Of a stretch of 34,907 nt of DNA, positions 14,904 to 22,589 are shown one piece after another. This DNA is from Candidatus Omnitrophota bacterium (GTDB lineage Bacteria > Omnitrophota > Gorgyraeia > Gygaellales > Profunditerraquicolaceae), in assembly GCA_026387355.1 (NCBI GenBank), contig JAPLLW010000028.1:1-34907 (forward strand). The letters run 5' to 3'. How positions within the stretch are numbered: the stretch's first letter is position 1; each line of letters starts with the position of its first letter. The notes under the pieces were generated by a model that saw only the letters and a list, made by a program, of their open reading frames with translations, did not search any database and had not been told where the DNA came from. The translations under genes and the position numbers were made by a program.

Positions 14904-15347
14904 ATGTTTATGAGAAAAGGTCAGTCAATTTTGGAGTATTCTATTTTATTGGCTGTAGTTATTGCCGTTTTGCTGATTATGCAGGCGTTCGTCAAAAGAG
15001 GATATCAGGGATCACTTAAGTCATCCTCTGAGAAGATGGGCGAACAATTCTCTGCAAGTAGCACAACCATTAAGGAAGAGCAGGCGATGGCAGGGGACCA
15101 GAAGATTATTACTGAGGTGGGCACTACTACAGATATGATGGGTCAGTTCGTTGATAAGATTCCTTCAGACGTTGTAGTCTCAGGCACGCTTGCTAAAGGA
15201 GCATATTCTTTAAATACCAGGCAGGGTGGGGTAGTAACTGCGACTACGCAGCATAATACAGCTTCTGCTAGCCAAGAGAAGGCCAGATTAGGTGATTATG
15301 CGCAGGACACGGTTACTAATTTTACTGATCCTGATCTTCCAGATTAA
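14904..15347 (+). CDS. Flp-type pilin-like protein (147 aa)
   Basis: AGGAGGTGA precedes the ATG. R-K-G-Q-S-I-L-E-Y-S-I-L-L-A-V-V-I-A-V-L gives a canonical cleavage site and helix. After the helix, the block V-K-R-G-Y-Q-G-S-L-K and later G-E-Q-F-S-A-S match the next gene closely and the 19940 gene more weakly, so these three are paralogues. The tail of about 110 residues is Ser/Thr/Gln-rich and would be outside the cell. It is probably a minor pilin. Confidence 0.83.
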   Translation: MFMRKGQSILEYSILLAVVIAVLLIMQAFVKRGYQGSLKSSSEKMGEQFSASSTTIKEEQAMAGDQKIITEVGTTTDMMGQFVDKIPSDVVVSGTLAKGAYSLNTRQGGVVTATTQHNTASASQEKARLGDYAQDTVTNFTDPDLPD

Positions 15348-15361
15348 CGGGTGGTGATACT

Positions 15362-15664
15362 ATGTATTTTAGTAAGAGAAGCCAGAGTTTATTAGAATAT
15401 TCAATTCTTTTCGCTGTGATTTTAAGTGCTATCCTGATCATGCAGTTTTATCTCAAAAGAGGCTATCAGGGCAGGCTTAAGAAAGAGGCGGATACCGTAG
15501 GCCAGCAGTATTCTCCGGGTCATACTACGTCAGTAATTGCTAATACTAACGATAGCACCTCTGTATCTATTTCAGAAAACGGGATACAGACGACGAGCAT
15601 AAGCCCGGCGGAAGCAACTTCGACCAAGAGAGAGACTGTCGATTCCTACGGTAAGGAGTGGTAA
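15362..15664 (+). CDS. Flp-type pilin-like protein (100 aa), paralogue of the 14904 gene
   Basis: R-S-Q-S-L-L-E-Y-S-I-L-F-A-V-I gives the motif with serine instead of glycine before the predicted cut. L-K-R-G-Y-Q-G-R-L-K and G-Q-Q-Y-S-P-G align with the upstream paralogue. The tail is Ser/Thr-rich. A GGTGGTG ribosome site lies upstream. The S|Q site may change processing efficiency. Confidence 0.82.
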   Translation: MYFSKRSQSLLEYSILFAVILSAILIMQFYLKRGYQGRLKKEADTVGQQYSPGHTTSVIANTNDSTSVSISENGIQTTSISPAEATSTKRETVDSYGKEW

Positions 15665-15665
15665 G

Positions 15666-15983
15666 ATGCTTAAGCGTAGGGGCTATAGCTTTGTGATGTG
15701 GGCGTTAGTCTTTGCGGTAGTTAGCGCAGCCATGGCAATGTATTTTGCCAGCGTAAAAAGGACACTTACCGCCAAAACTCTGAATACTACCGACTATATA
15801 ATGTGGGGGATGTGGGGTAATGCTGTCCAGGATGAAGGCGGTTGGAACCATCAGCAGATAGGCCAGGCGCAAAGCCAGACTACGCATCAGTTATCCAATA
15901 AGCTGCTTGAGAATAAGGGGAAGGTGCGCGCTGTTGTTGATGCTCAGGCAACCACCACATCATCTTCCCGGTCTTGGCAGTAG
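15666..15983 (+). CDS. Pseudopilin-like protein lacking the E5 residue (105 aa)
   Basis: It begins one base after the previous stop. K-R-R-G-Y-S-F-V-M-W-A-L-V-F-A-V-V has the basic start, the glycine and the helix of a prepilin, but the conserved E5-Y6 is replaced by M-W. The mature region is aromatic and glutamine-rich (I-M-W-G-M-W-G-N, H-Q-Q-I-G-Q-A-Q-S-Q). The loss of E5, which normally contacts the next subunit, suggests a tip or initiator pseudopilin, by analogy with GspK. Its place in the operon supports membership. Confidence 0.72.
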   Translation: MLKRRGYSFVMWALVFAVVSAAMAMYFASVKRTLTAKTLNTTDYIMWGMWGNAVQDEGGWNHQQIGQAQSQTTHQLSNKLLENKGKVRAVVDAQATTTSSSRSWQ

Positions 15984-15992
15984 GGGGCAAAG

Positions 15993-16703
15993 ATGAAGAT
16001 TTACACCAATAATAAGGGCCAGGCAGCGGCGGAGCTGGCTATTCTGGGTGTATTGCTCTTAGTAACTTTTTCTTATGTGATGAATTACGGCCAGTCTTTA
16101 GGCAAGACGCAACAGGTTAAGATGGAGACCTTCCGCCGGGCGCTGCAAAAGGCATATACTGAGAATGGTTCGGTATCATATACTTTAAGGCGTAACACTA
16201 ATCAGGCAAGCGTTAATACCAGTTTCTTCCAGGGTAGTTCTTCTGCTGCTGAAGGTTCTGCCAGCGTAACCTGGGCAAAGGGACAGAGAGGGGAACAGGG
16301 GGATACTACCCACGGCTCAAACGCTTATTGGCAGATAAATAAACAGGCTCCTATAAAGTTGCCGTACGGTCAAAAATACGTATACGGACCGACGGGCGCA
16401 GAGAGCGACGAAGAAATGAATATCCCCGTCCAGGTTTATAAGGTTCATGAAACCAGGACCTCAAAATATAATTTAAATACAACCAAAAAGGAGAGTAATG
16501 CAGGTATAGCCTACGATAAAAATGCCTCTGTAATAGATACGTCAGTAGGTACGCTGCATCTGCGTTTTGATACGACTGTGGATAAGCATCCCGGAGATGA
16601 TAATACCCCTACCCCGCAGTATGATTTAAAAGGGACCAGGGGTTATTCGGATACAACGAATTACGATTACAACAAAATCTGGTCGGTTAATCACGGTAGT
16701 TAA
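15993..16703 (+). CDS. TadE-like pseudopilin (236 aa)
   Basis: GGGGGC precedes the ATG. N-K-G-Q-A-A-A-E-L-A-I-L-G-V-L-L-L-V has the G|Q site and E5, with L in place of Y6. About 200 residues of globular, Tyr-, Thr- and Gly-rich sequence follow. TadE and TadF pseudopilins have this plan: a prepilin start and a medium-sized periplasmic domain. I cannot match the domain to a named family, so the TadE label rests on the N-terminus, length and context. Confidence 0.72.
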   Translation: MKIYTNNKGQAAAELAILGVLLLVTFSYVMNYGQSLGKTQQVKMETFRRALQKAYTENGSVSYTLRRNTNQASVNTSFFQGSSSAAEGSASVTWAKGQRGEQGDTTHGSNAYWQINKQAPIKLPYGQKYVYGPTGAESDEEMNIPVQVYKVHETRTSKYNLNTTKKESNAGIAYDKNASVIDTSVGTLHLRFDTTVDKHPGDDNTPTPQYDLKGTRGYSDTTNYDYNKIWSVNHGS

Positions 16704-16720
16704 TTAAGGCAAGGGGCAAC

Positions 16721-17269
16721 ATGTTTAAAGAAAAGCATAAGAATATTAAATCTCAAGCACTCCTTGATTTCATAGTCGTATTCGGTATATTGATTGCTTT
16801 TTTGGTGGGGCTTGTGCATATCTGGATCTGGTTTAATGCCAATTATGCCAAGCGCAACGTTGACTATCAATGGACAAGAGAGGCAGCAGGCACAGCCAAC
16901 GATTCAATACATAGCTCGGTTGCAGGAATCTATAGTGATAAAACAATACCCATAGACGATAAATGGGTTTTTAAGGGCGGCTATAGCGGTGAAAAGATTC
17001 CGTTGCCGCCGGGTGCAACTGCCAGCGGAGGCAGCCAGGATGGTATTGATGCTGCGGCCCAGGCGTGCGCTACAGCCAGGGCATCGGCAGCTACCTTGCG
17101 CGACCAGGCAACTAACTATGAAAATACTGCTGCTACTTTGAATCTTAATTGCGATGACGATGACGATGGTTGCGAAGGCTCTCAGAATGATGCCAGAGTT
17201 ACGCTTAGGAGTCAGGCAGCAAATGCAAGGACCGAGGCAACCAGAATAGAAAATGAGGGGTGTTTATAA
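16721..17269 (+). CDS. TadE/F-like pseudopilin with Cys- and Asp-rich tail (182 aa)
   Basis: K-S-Q-A-L-L-D-F-I-V-V-F-G-I-L-I-A-F-L carries D at position 5 and F at 6 of the motif, conservative changes from E and Y. The C-terminal 80 residues form an alanine-rich helical region with four cysteines: A-Q-A-C-A-T, N-L-N-C-D-D, D-D-G-C-E-G, and E-G-C-L at the very end. Between two of them lies a run of five aspartates. Disulfide bonds or calcium binding are possible. AAGGGGC precedes the ATG. Confidence 0.72.
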   Translation: MFKEKHKNIKSQALLDFIVVFGILIAFLVGLVHIWIWFNANYAKRNVDYQWTREAAGTANDSIHSSVAGIYSDKTIPIDDKWVFKGGYSGEKIPLPPGATASGGSQDGIDAAAQACATARASAATLRDQATNYENTAATLNLNCDDDDDGCEGSQNDARVTLRSQAANARTEATRIENEGCL

Positions 17270-17279
17270 AGGAGAGGGT

Positions 17280-18596
17280 ATGTTCAGCTGGTTTGCGGGA
17301 AATAAGGCGAATTATGAAAAGGGACAGGTTTTTCCTTTTATAATTGCCATTGTTGTTATCATCGTCATTATGGCGATGGTTACCGCCAATTTAGGTAAAT
17401 TGGCCATATTTAAGACAGATGTCTCCAATGCCGCTGATTCTGCTTCATTAAGTAGCGTAAGCGGTTTGAGCGCGTTCCTGTTGGGGTTAGGCCTTGAAAG
17501 CGATAACCTGTGGGGCAATTGCTCTATCAGATTAATGAGAATGTGCATGATATTTTCAACCGGATTTGACCCGCATATACCCGGGTTTTCTTTAACCGAT
17601 ATTTTGGGCACAGGTTCATCTGCGAATGACGGAGGCTCCGGGGGTTATATCAAGTTCCCTACAGATTTGGCGGCTTCACTGATGTTGTATATTACCTACG
17701 TGATAGCTTATATCTTCGCATATATAAAAGCAAACTGGAACGGTGAAATAACCTGGGCTAGTGCTAAGCAGTCGGCATTAGCATCCGCTTTCAATAATTC
17801 AGGGGTTGACGAAAGAAATAACCCGGATAAAAAATTTAAAACGTATATCGGCAAGGATCCAAACCAGGCATATAGATACGATGAATATCTTAATACATAT
17901 ATGAATCAGCAGTGGAATGAGACCGGATTTGCGCGTTTTATGCAGCATCCGGTTACTGGATTCGGCTCTCCCATAGGAGAGATTGAGCCGGGCAGCGGTT
18001 CTCCCGGAGTTTGTGTCTCCGGTTTTGGCTGGAAACAGAATGATGACGAAACTTTTGTGGATAGTTTTGTTGACGGAGGGGCGTATAACGACACGAATAC
18101 GTACCCAAATTATGTAGAGGTGCGAGTCGAAGGAGCCAGCAGCTATCCTATAAAGGCGCTCTTATGCGTTGAGAAATTCCCGTATGTGTCGGCTATAGTT
18201 ACCGGCCTTACAGTATTAGCATACGCAAAATATGAGGCAGCAGGGCTTTGCGCAACTCCGCCGCAGAAGATACTTTGTGCTATCTGGACAGCTATTGATG
18301 TAGCTACCATGGCCGTCATCTCCACAACTATACCGGTGGGTTACACCTTCCCCGGACGGGATATGGATAAGTATACCACGGATAACCCGATTAAAGTAAA
18401 GGTAACCCGGCATAAAAACAATACCAACCTGGGCATGTGGAATTTTCAATACGGCGATGTATCCGCGCAATCCTGGGGGCATACCTTTGTGCAGGGTGGC
18501 TCAACCATCGAGCCCTTGGGCGGATGGATGAATTTTAATTTTAATACCGAGGAACATCTTTTTGAGACCGAAATCGTCGCAGGTTCGGTAAGATAA
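17280..18596 (+). CDS. TadG-like pilus-assembly protein
   Basis: The ATG at 17280 follows AAAGGAGAGGG, so 438 residues; an upstream ATG at 17253 would overlap the previous gene and lacks a site. Y-E-K-G-Q-V-F-P-F-I-I-A-I-V-V-I-I-V-I starts a TadE/G-type membrane helix, and T-D-V-S-N-A-A-D-S-A-S-L-S-S-V-S-G is the hallmark A-A-D-x-A-x-L motif of TadG-like (Tad N-terminal) proteins. A long periplasmic region has two or three further hydrophobic stretches (near 135-155 and 300-350). TadG proteins are assembly or adhesive components of the tad pilus. The strong ribosome site suggests good expression. Confidence 0.82.
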   Translation: MFSWFAGNKANYEKGQVFPFIIAIVVIIVIMAMVTANLGKLAIFKTDVSNAADSASLSSVSGLSAFLLGLGLESDNLWGNCSIRLMRMCMIFSTGFDPHIPGFSLTDILGTGSSANDGGSGGYIKFPTDLAASLMLYITYVIAYIFAYIKANWNGEITWASAKQSALASAFNNSGVDERNNPDKKFKTYIGKDPNQAYRYDEYLNTYMNQQWNETGFARFMQHPVTGFGSPIGEIEPGSGSPGVCVSGFGWKQNDDETFVDSFVDGGAYNDTNTYPNYVEVRVEGASSYPIKALLCVEKFPYVSAIVTGLTVLAYAKYEAAGLCATPPQKILCAIWTAIDVATMAVISTTIPVGYTFPGRDMDKYTTDNPIKVKVTRHKNNTNLGMWNFQYGDVSAQSWGHTFVQGGSTIEPLGGWMNFNFNTEEHLFETEIVAGSVR

Positions 18597-18599
18597 TAA

Positions 18600-19940
18600 A
18601 TGAAAATTAAATCAGATTTTAAGATAAGCATATTTTTATACTTAATAATATTCTTTTGCTTTACATCGGTAAGCCTGTTTGCGCAATCAAGCAATGAGAT
18701 CCCCGAATTAGATAAAATATTCGATCTAAGCAATAAGACAGCTTATCTCCCGGAGACAAGGCAGACTTTCCGTGGTTCAAGCAGCCTTGACCAGAACGTC
18801 CTGGAGCTTAGTTTTAAGAAAACCCTGGAGGATAATGGCTTTACCTTCCGTCGGGATAAGGCATTCTTTCTTGATAAATTGAGGAGGTTGCGTTTTGACA
18901 GGGATGATTTGGTAATGGATATAAGTTTATATGACCGGGAGAGCCGGGGCACGGATATCGTAGTCAGGGAGTATCTTGCTTCGGAAAGTACCGGCGACCA
19001 GAAAGACTTAATCTTCTTTGCCGATAAGCTCCCCGTAACGCGCCCCGCAAGCATTAATGAGCTTGTGTCCATTATTAATGAAGCGGACGTATCGAAGATT
19101 CCTAAATATAAATTTCCAAAATACGGGCCTGCCCCGGAAATAAAGACCCCCATGAATTTCTTGGGCCCAATTGATATACCTCCTCCGCCCGAAGCAAGGC
19201 TTTTATCTAATGAAATTCCCACAAGCCTGGCAGATTCAAATGCCTCAGGAGCAACATACCACAGTAAAAGCAATGTCAAACAGGTGGAGACATTCTATCA
19301 GGGCTTCTTTAAAGATAACGGTTTTGAACAGAGAAAAGGCTTGAGTTTTAATGTGGCGGCAGTTAAGCGCATAAGGTATGAGAAAAGCGATATGGCAGTA
19401 GAGATATATTTGACCCCAAGGCAGGATGACACATGCGAGGTAACCGTCATTAAATACGCAAATAGAAACGGTATGACCAAGGCGGAAGTCGATCCCTTTG
19501 CAACTGTGGTGTTGCCTAAGGAGGATAACGCGGAAAGTTCTGATTTGGAGGATATCCCGCGTCCCGATAATAGCGTGCGTTATTCGGGATCAGCCGATAA
19601 TAAAGGCGCAAACGTCTCTTATCTCCTACCGTTGACAGTTGATGAGGCGTATAATTTCTATGTTAAAGAGATGGCTACTATGGGCTGGAAGCTTAAATCG
19701 CAGATGAACACTGCCAAGATTTGCGATAATTATTCCGAAAGTCACAACGGGTTAAGCCTTGTGCCCAGTCTCTTTGTGGGCAGCAAGCTTGACATAGGTT
19801 CTATAATTAAGAACAGTTATATGCTTGAGTTTGAATCAGATACTGCTTTAGCTAAGGTTATGATTTATGCTAACTTTATGCATCCGCAATCAGGTTCCAT
19901 AGCGTATATAATGTATACCCAAAAGATGGGGAAGCAATAA
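18600..19940 (+). CDS. Exported triple-repeat protein of unknown function in the tad operon
   Basis: This 446-residue protein has a signal peptide (about 1-29, ending S-L-F-A-Q). Three repeats of one fold can be aligned by eye: about 52-125 (F-K-K-T-L-E-D-N-G-F-T-F-R-R, L-R-R-L-R-F-D), about 210-285 (Y-Q-G-F-F-K-D-N-G-F-E-Q-R-K, V-K-R-I-R-Y-E), and about 335-440 (Y-N-F-Y-V-K-E-M-A-T-M-G-W-K-L-K). Each has a helix followed by a strand pair. A proline-rich linker (P-P-P-P-E-A) separates the first two. I do not recognise the family; the pattern suggests a tandem periplasmic binding or scaffold module. It begins three bases after TadG and overlaps the next pilin by one base, so it belongs to the operon. 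Confidence 0.78.
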   Translation: MKIKSDFKISIFLYLIIFFCFTSVSLFAQSSNEIPELDKIFDLSNKTAYLPETRQTFRGSSSLDQNVLELSFKKTLEDNGFTFRRDKAFFLDKLRRLRFDRDDLVMDISLYDRESRGTDIVVREYLASESTGDQKDLIFFADKLPVTRPASINELVSIINEADVSKIPKYKFPKYGPAPEIKTPMNFLGPIDIPPPPEARLLSNEIPTSLADSNASGATYHSKSNVKQVETFYQGFFKDNGFEQRKGLSFNVAAVKRIRYEKSDMAVEIYLTPRQDDTCEVTVIKYANRNGMTKAEVDPFATVVLPKEDNAESSDLEDIPRPDNSVRYSGSADNKGANVSYLLPLTVDEAYNFYVKEMATMGWKLKSQMNTAKICDNYSESHNGLSLVPSLFVGSKLDIGSIIKNSYMLEFESDTALAKVMIYANFMHPQSGSIAYIMYTQKMGKQ

Positions 19941-20113
19941 TGCGTAAGAATCGCGCAGGCCAAAGCCTCTTGGATTATGTTTTATTATTCACAATAGTTA
20001 TTGCAGCTTTGTTAATTATGGGGTATTATATAAGAAATAGTCTATCCGGTAAATACAGGGAGGCCGCTGACGTATTCGGCCAGGGCGAACAGTATATCCC
20101 CGACACACGATAA
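19940..20113 (+). CDS. Short Flp-type pilin-like protein (57 aa)
   Basis: This short gene overlaps the preceding stop as TAATG. R-A-G-Q-S-L-L-D-Y-V-L-L-F-T-I-V-I-A-A-L gives a G|Q cleavage site with D5 and Y6. The tail, G-K-Y-R-E-A-A-D-V-F-G-Q-G-E-Q-Y-I-P, resembles the tails of the 14904 and 15362 products. It is the only pilin in the locus placed after the TadG-like gene and next to tadB. Confidence 0.8.
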   Translation: MRKNRAGQSLLDYVLLFTIVIAALLIMGYYIRNSLSGKYREAADVFGQGEQYIPDTR

Positions 20114-20119
20114 AAAAGC

Positions 20120-20968
20120 ATGACGATCTATATAACAGTCTTTATTTCCGTAGTATTGTTAGTGCTTTTTATTTCAGAAGTTGTTATCCCCTATATCCTA
20201 CGTAGATACAAAAAAGCTCAGGATACTAGGGCCACCGAGATCTCCGCAACGCTCGAGGAGTCATTCATCTTCTGGGAAAAGAAGAGGATGCTCCTTTTTT
20301 ATATCTTCCCTTTTGCCCTATCCGCGCTGGGTTTTATCATAGCCAGGCACTATGTCGGTATTTTTATCGGTTTTGTAATTGGTCTAATCATGCCCAATGT
20401 GGTCATTGGCATAGCCAAACGGAACCGCCTTAAGCAATTCCGCAGTCAATTAGTCGATACCCTGATGATTATATCCTCGTCGCTAAAAGCGGGGTTAAGT
20501 TTTTTGCAGTCGATCGAGGTTTTGTGCGATGAAATGCCACCGCCTGCCTCTCAGGAGTTTAATCTTATCTTAAGCGAGAATAAATTAGGCGTGAGTATGG
20601 AAGTGGCCTTAAAGAAACTGCGTCAACGAATTCCTACCGAAGAGGTAAACCTTATAGTCACCTCTATACTTATTGCCCGTGAATCAGGAGGAAACCTTCC
20701 TTTGGTTTTAAGCCGTTTAACTGATACTATCCGCGATAACTTAAAATTAAAAGAGAAGATCGCTACCTTAACTCTTCAAGGAAGGATGCAGGGGATAATT
20801 ATGATGATCCTGCCTATAGGTTTTGCCTATTTTGTATATAAGCAGAACCCGGGGCATTTTGACGTGATGATTCAGACGGAGTTAGGCCGTAAACTGTTAG
20901 CTTTAGTAGTATGTTTACAGATAGTCGGTATGATTCTTATTAAAAAGATCAGTACAATGAGGGCTTAA
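20120..20968 (+). CDS. tadB: Tad inner-membrane platform protein TadB
   Basis: The product has 282 residues. Hydrophobic segments lie at about 3-27, 58-76 and 78-98, and two more close the C-terminus (about 232-250 and 258-277). Between them, a cytoplasmic T2SF-type domain (about 105-230) has L-V-D-T-L-M-I-I-S-S-S-L-K-A-G-L-S-F-L-Q and later I-A-R-E-S-G-G-N-L-P-L-V-L. TadB and TadC form the polytopic platform that couples the CpaF motor to pilin insertion. Length and layout are typical. Confidence 0.92.
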   Translation: MTIYITVFISVVLLVLFISEVVIPYILRRYKKAQDTRATEISATLEESFIFWEKKRMLLFYIFPFALSALGFIIARHYVGIFIGFVIGLIMPNVVIGIAKRNRLKQFRSQLVDTLMIISSSLKAGLSFLQSIEVLCDEMPPPASQEFNLILSENKLGVSMEVALKKLRQRIPTEEVNLIVTSILIARESGGNLPLVLSRLTDTIRDNLKLKEKIATLTLQGRMQGIIMMILPIGFAYFVYKQNPGHFDVMIQTELGRKLLALVVCLQIVGMILIKKISTMRA

Positions 20969-20969
20969 G

Positions 20970-21869
20970 ATGGAAATCGGTCCGCTTATAATATTCTTTA
21001 TTTTAGTCGTAGCTGCGTTTTTCCTAATTAGCTTAGGGTTATTTAGCGCGTCGAAGACCTACCTGCGCCTTAGGGAAGAAGGCGCTACGGGTAAGAAAAA
21101 GCCTTTTAGTTTTAAGATCGAAAGTGAGGCGCTAAGCAGGGCATTTAAGCCGCTGGGTTTTATTATTAATCCCGTCTATAAAAGATTGACTTATCTCAAT
21201 AAGCTTAAATATCAGACTGAGATTTTAAGGATAGACCTGAATATTTTTGTGTTAGTTGGGATAAAGATTATTCTTTTTATTGTATTTGGTTGCCTGGGGT
21301 ATGTTTTCTTGCTGCGTATATCCCCAATATATACTGCCATATCGCCCTTTGTAGGTTTTTTTCTCCCTGATTTCTTGATTTGGCGTAAAGTTAAAAGAAA
21401 GAAAGAAGAGATCGTCAGGTGTTTCCCGGAAACTGTGGATCTTCTGCATATGTGTATTAACGCCGGAGCAGACCTGATTTCAGCGATTAAGTGGGTTATC
21501 GATAAAAGTATGTATAATCCGTTTATTGAGCAGCTAGCCATAGTTTTAAGCGAGGTGCAGGTGGGAAAACCCCGCGCCGAGGCCCTGCGCTATATGGCCA
21601 AGAAGCTGCAGCTTGCTGATATTTCTAGTTTTTCCCGCGTAATTGTCCAGGCTGAACGCATGGGTACTCCGGTTGAAGAGGCCTTTAAGAATCTTTCTGA
21701 TGATACGCGCGACCGCCGCTACCAGAATGGCGAGCGTTTCGCAATTAAGGCGTCGCTAAAAATACTTTTTCCTCTAGTTTTCTGCATTCTACCGGCGATT
21801 ATGATTATTGTTGCAGGGCCGATTATCATTAAATTCACCCAAGGCGATATGCTCCCCACCACCTTCTAG
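20970..21869 (+). CDS. tadC: Tad inner-membrane platform protein TadC
   Basis: The product has 299 residues and begins one base after the tadB stop. A hydrophobic N-terminal helix is followed by two central helices near 90-135 (I-K-I-I-L-F-I-V-F-G, then P-F-V-G-F-F-L-P-D) and a C-terminal helix (F-C-I-L-P-A-I-M-I-I-V-A-G-P). The T2SF domain (about 145-260) has F-P-E-T-V-D-L-L-H-M-C-I-N-A-G-A-D-L and V-Q-A-E-R-M-G-T-P-V-E-E-A. It is the last gene of the operon and ends at palindrome copy 3. Confidence 0.93.
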   Translation: MEIGPLIIFFILVVAAFFLISLGLFSASKTYLRLREEGATGKKKPFSFKIESEALSRAFKPLGFIINPVYKRLTYLNKLKYQTEILRIDLNIFVLVGIKIILFIVFGCLGYVFLLRISPIYTAISPFVGFFLPDFLIWRKVKRKKEEIVRCFPETVDLLHMCINAGADLISAIKWVIDKSMYNPFIEQLAIVLSEVQVGKPRAEALRYMAKKLQLADISSFSRVIVQAERMGTPVEEAFKNLSDDTRDRRYQNGERFAIKASLKILFPLVFCILPAIMIIVAGPIIIKFTQGDMLPTTF

Positions 21870-21937
21870 AATAAAGGGGTCAGAATTATTTATTCAGCAA
21901 TCAAGAGGGAAGAATAAATAATTCTGACCCCTTTATT
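21870..21937. repeat. GGGGTCAGAATTATT palindrome, copy 3
   Basis: A perfect 26-bp inverted repeat (21870-21895 against 21912-21937) has loop AGCAATCAAGAGGGAA, almost the same as copy 2. The right arm runs into TTTTTATTT, so it can act as the terminator of the tad operon. Confidence 0.9.
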
Positions 21938-21941
21938 TTTA

Positions 21942-21969
21942 TTTACAAACTCCAAATAGATACTATAAT
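21942..21969 (+). promoter_or_regulatory. Sigma-70-type promoter of the 21976 lipoprotein, predicted leaderless
   Basis: TTTACA (21942-21947) and a perfect TATAAT (21964-21969) are 16 bases apart. The ATG at 21976 is at the predicted +1, and no ribosome site exists. The promoter begins five bases after palindrome copy 3. Confidence 0.78.
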
Positions 21970-21975
21970 ATATCT

Positions 21976-22506
21976 ATGCGAAAATTTAGCGTTCTACTAA
22001 TTTTGCTTTGTTTAGCAACCAGCCTTTTAGGATGCCAGCTTCTCGGATGGCGCAAGTATACTAATAGGGATGCAAGGTTTTCTCTTTATATACCGCGTAG
22101 CTGGGAGATTGACGAAGAGGATACCGAGGCAAATGCTGCGTTTGTGGCATACGCTCCCAAGCAGGGTATAACCGATAATTTTGCAACTAATATCCGGGTG
22201 GTTGCAGAAGAGCTGCCCGCCGAGATTCCCTTAACAACTTATTATGATATTAACCGCGCGGAATTCGAGCAGGTCTTTAAGAAGCTGGATGATGTTAAAG
22301 AAGGCCAGGGGATGACCGGATTTGTGCGTTACCAGTGGCTTGCCTTTACCGCTTTAGTCGGAGAGGATATTTTAATAAGGGCAATAAGCACGGTTTGGAT
22401 TAGCGGAAAGCGCGTTTATGTGTTGACCTGCGTTACTAATCTCCGCCGAGCTCCCCAGATAGAACCCGTCTATAGGAGAATTCTCTCCTCCTTCCGCATC
22501 CTTTAA
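21976..22506 (+). CDS. Small lipoprotein of unknown function
   Basis: The protein has 176 residues. The signal sequence ends in the lipobox S-L-L-G-C, with the acylated cysteine at 20. The mature part opens with F-S-L-Y-I-P-R-S-W-E-I-D and has a final strand V-Y-V-L-T-C-V-T-N-L; the overall beta-alpha pattern resembles PsbP/DUF1795-type (Mog1-like) folds, which often begin with F-S-I-x-x-P-x-x-W. Similar lipoproteins are common in bacteria but have few known roles. It lies between the tad operon and the transposase element and has its own leaderless promoter, so it is probably not part of the tad operon. Confidence 0.8.
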   Translation: MRKFSVLLILLCLATSLLGCQLLGWRKYTNRDARFSLYIPRSWEIDEEDTEANAAFVAYAPKQGITDNFATNIRVVAEELPAEIPLTTYYDINRAEFEQVFKKLDDVKEGQGMTGFVRYQWLAFTALVGEDILIRAISTVWISGKRVYVLTCVTNLRRAPQIEPVYRRILSSFRIL

Positions 22507-22589
22507 ATAAAGGGGTCAGAATTATTTTTTTCTAGTTAGATTTAATCCTTGCCTGCGTCTATTAAGGTAGAAGCGAGCGAGGATTTTTT

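Noticed and set aside
18743..19279. Minus-strand ORF of 178 codons
   Set aside because: It is a shadow of the triple-repeat gene, with no ribosome site or recognisable motif.
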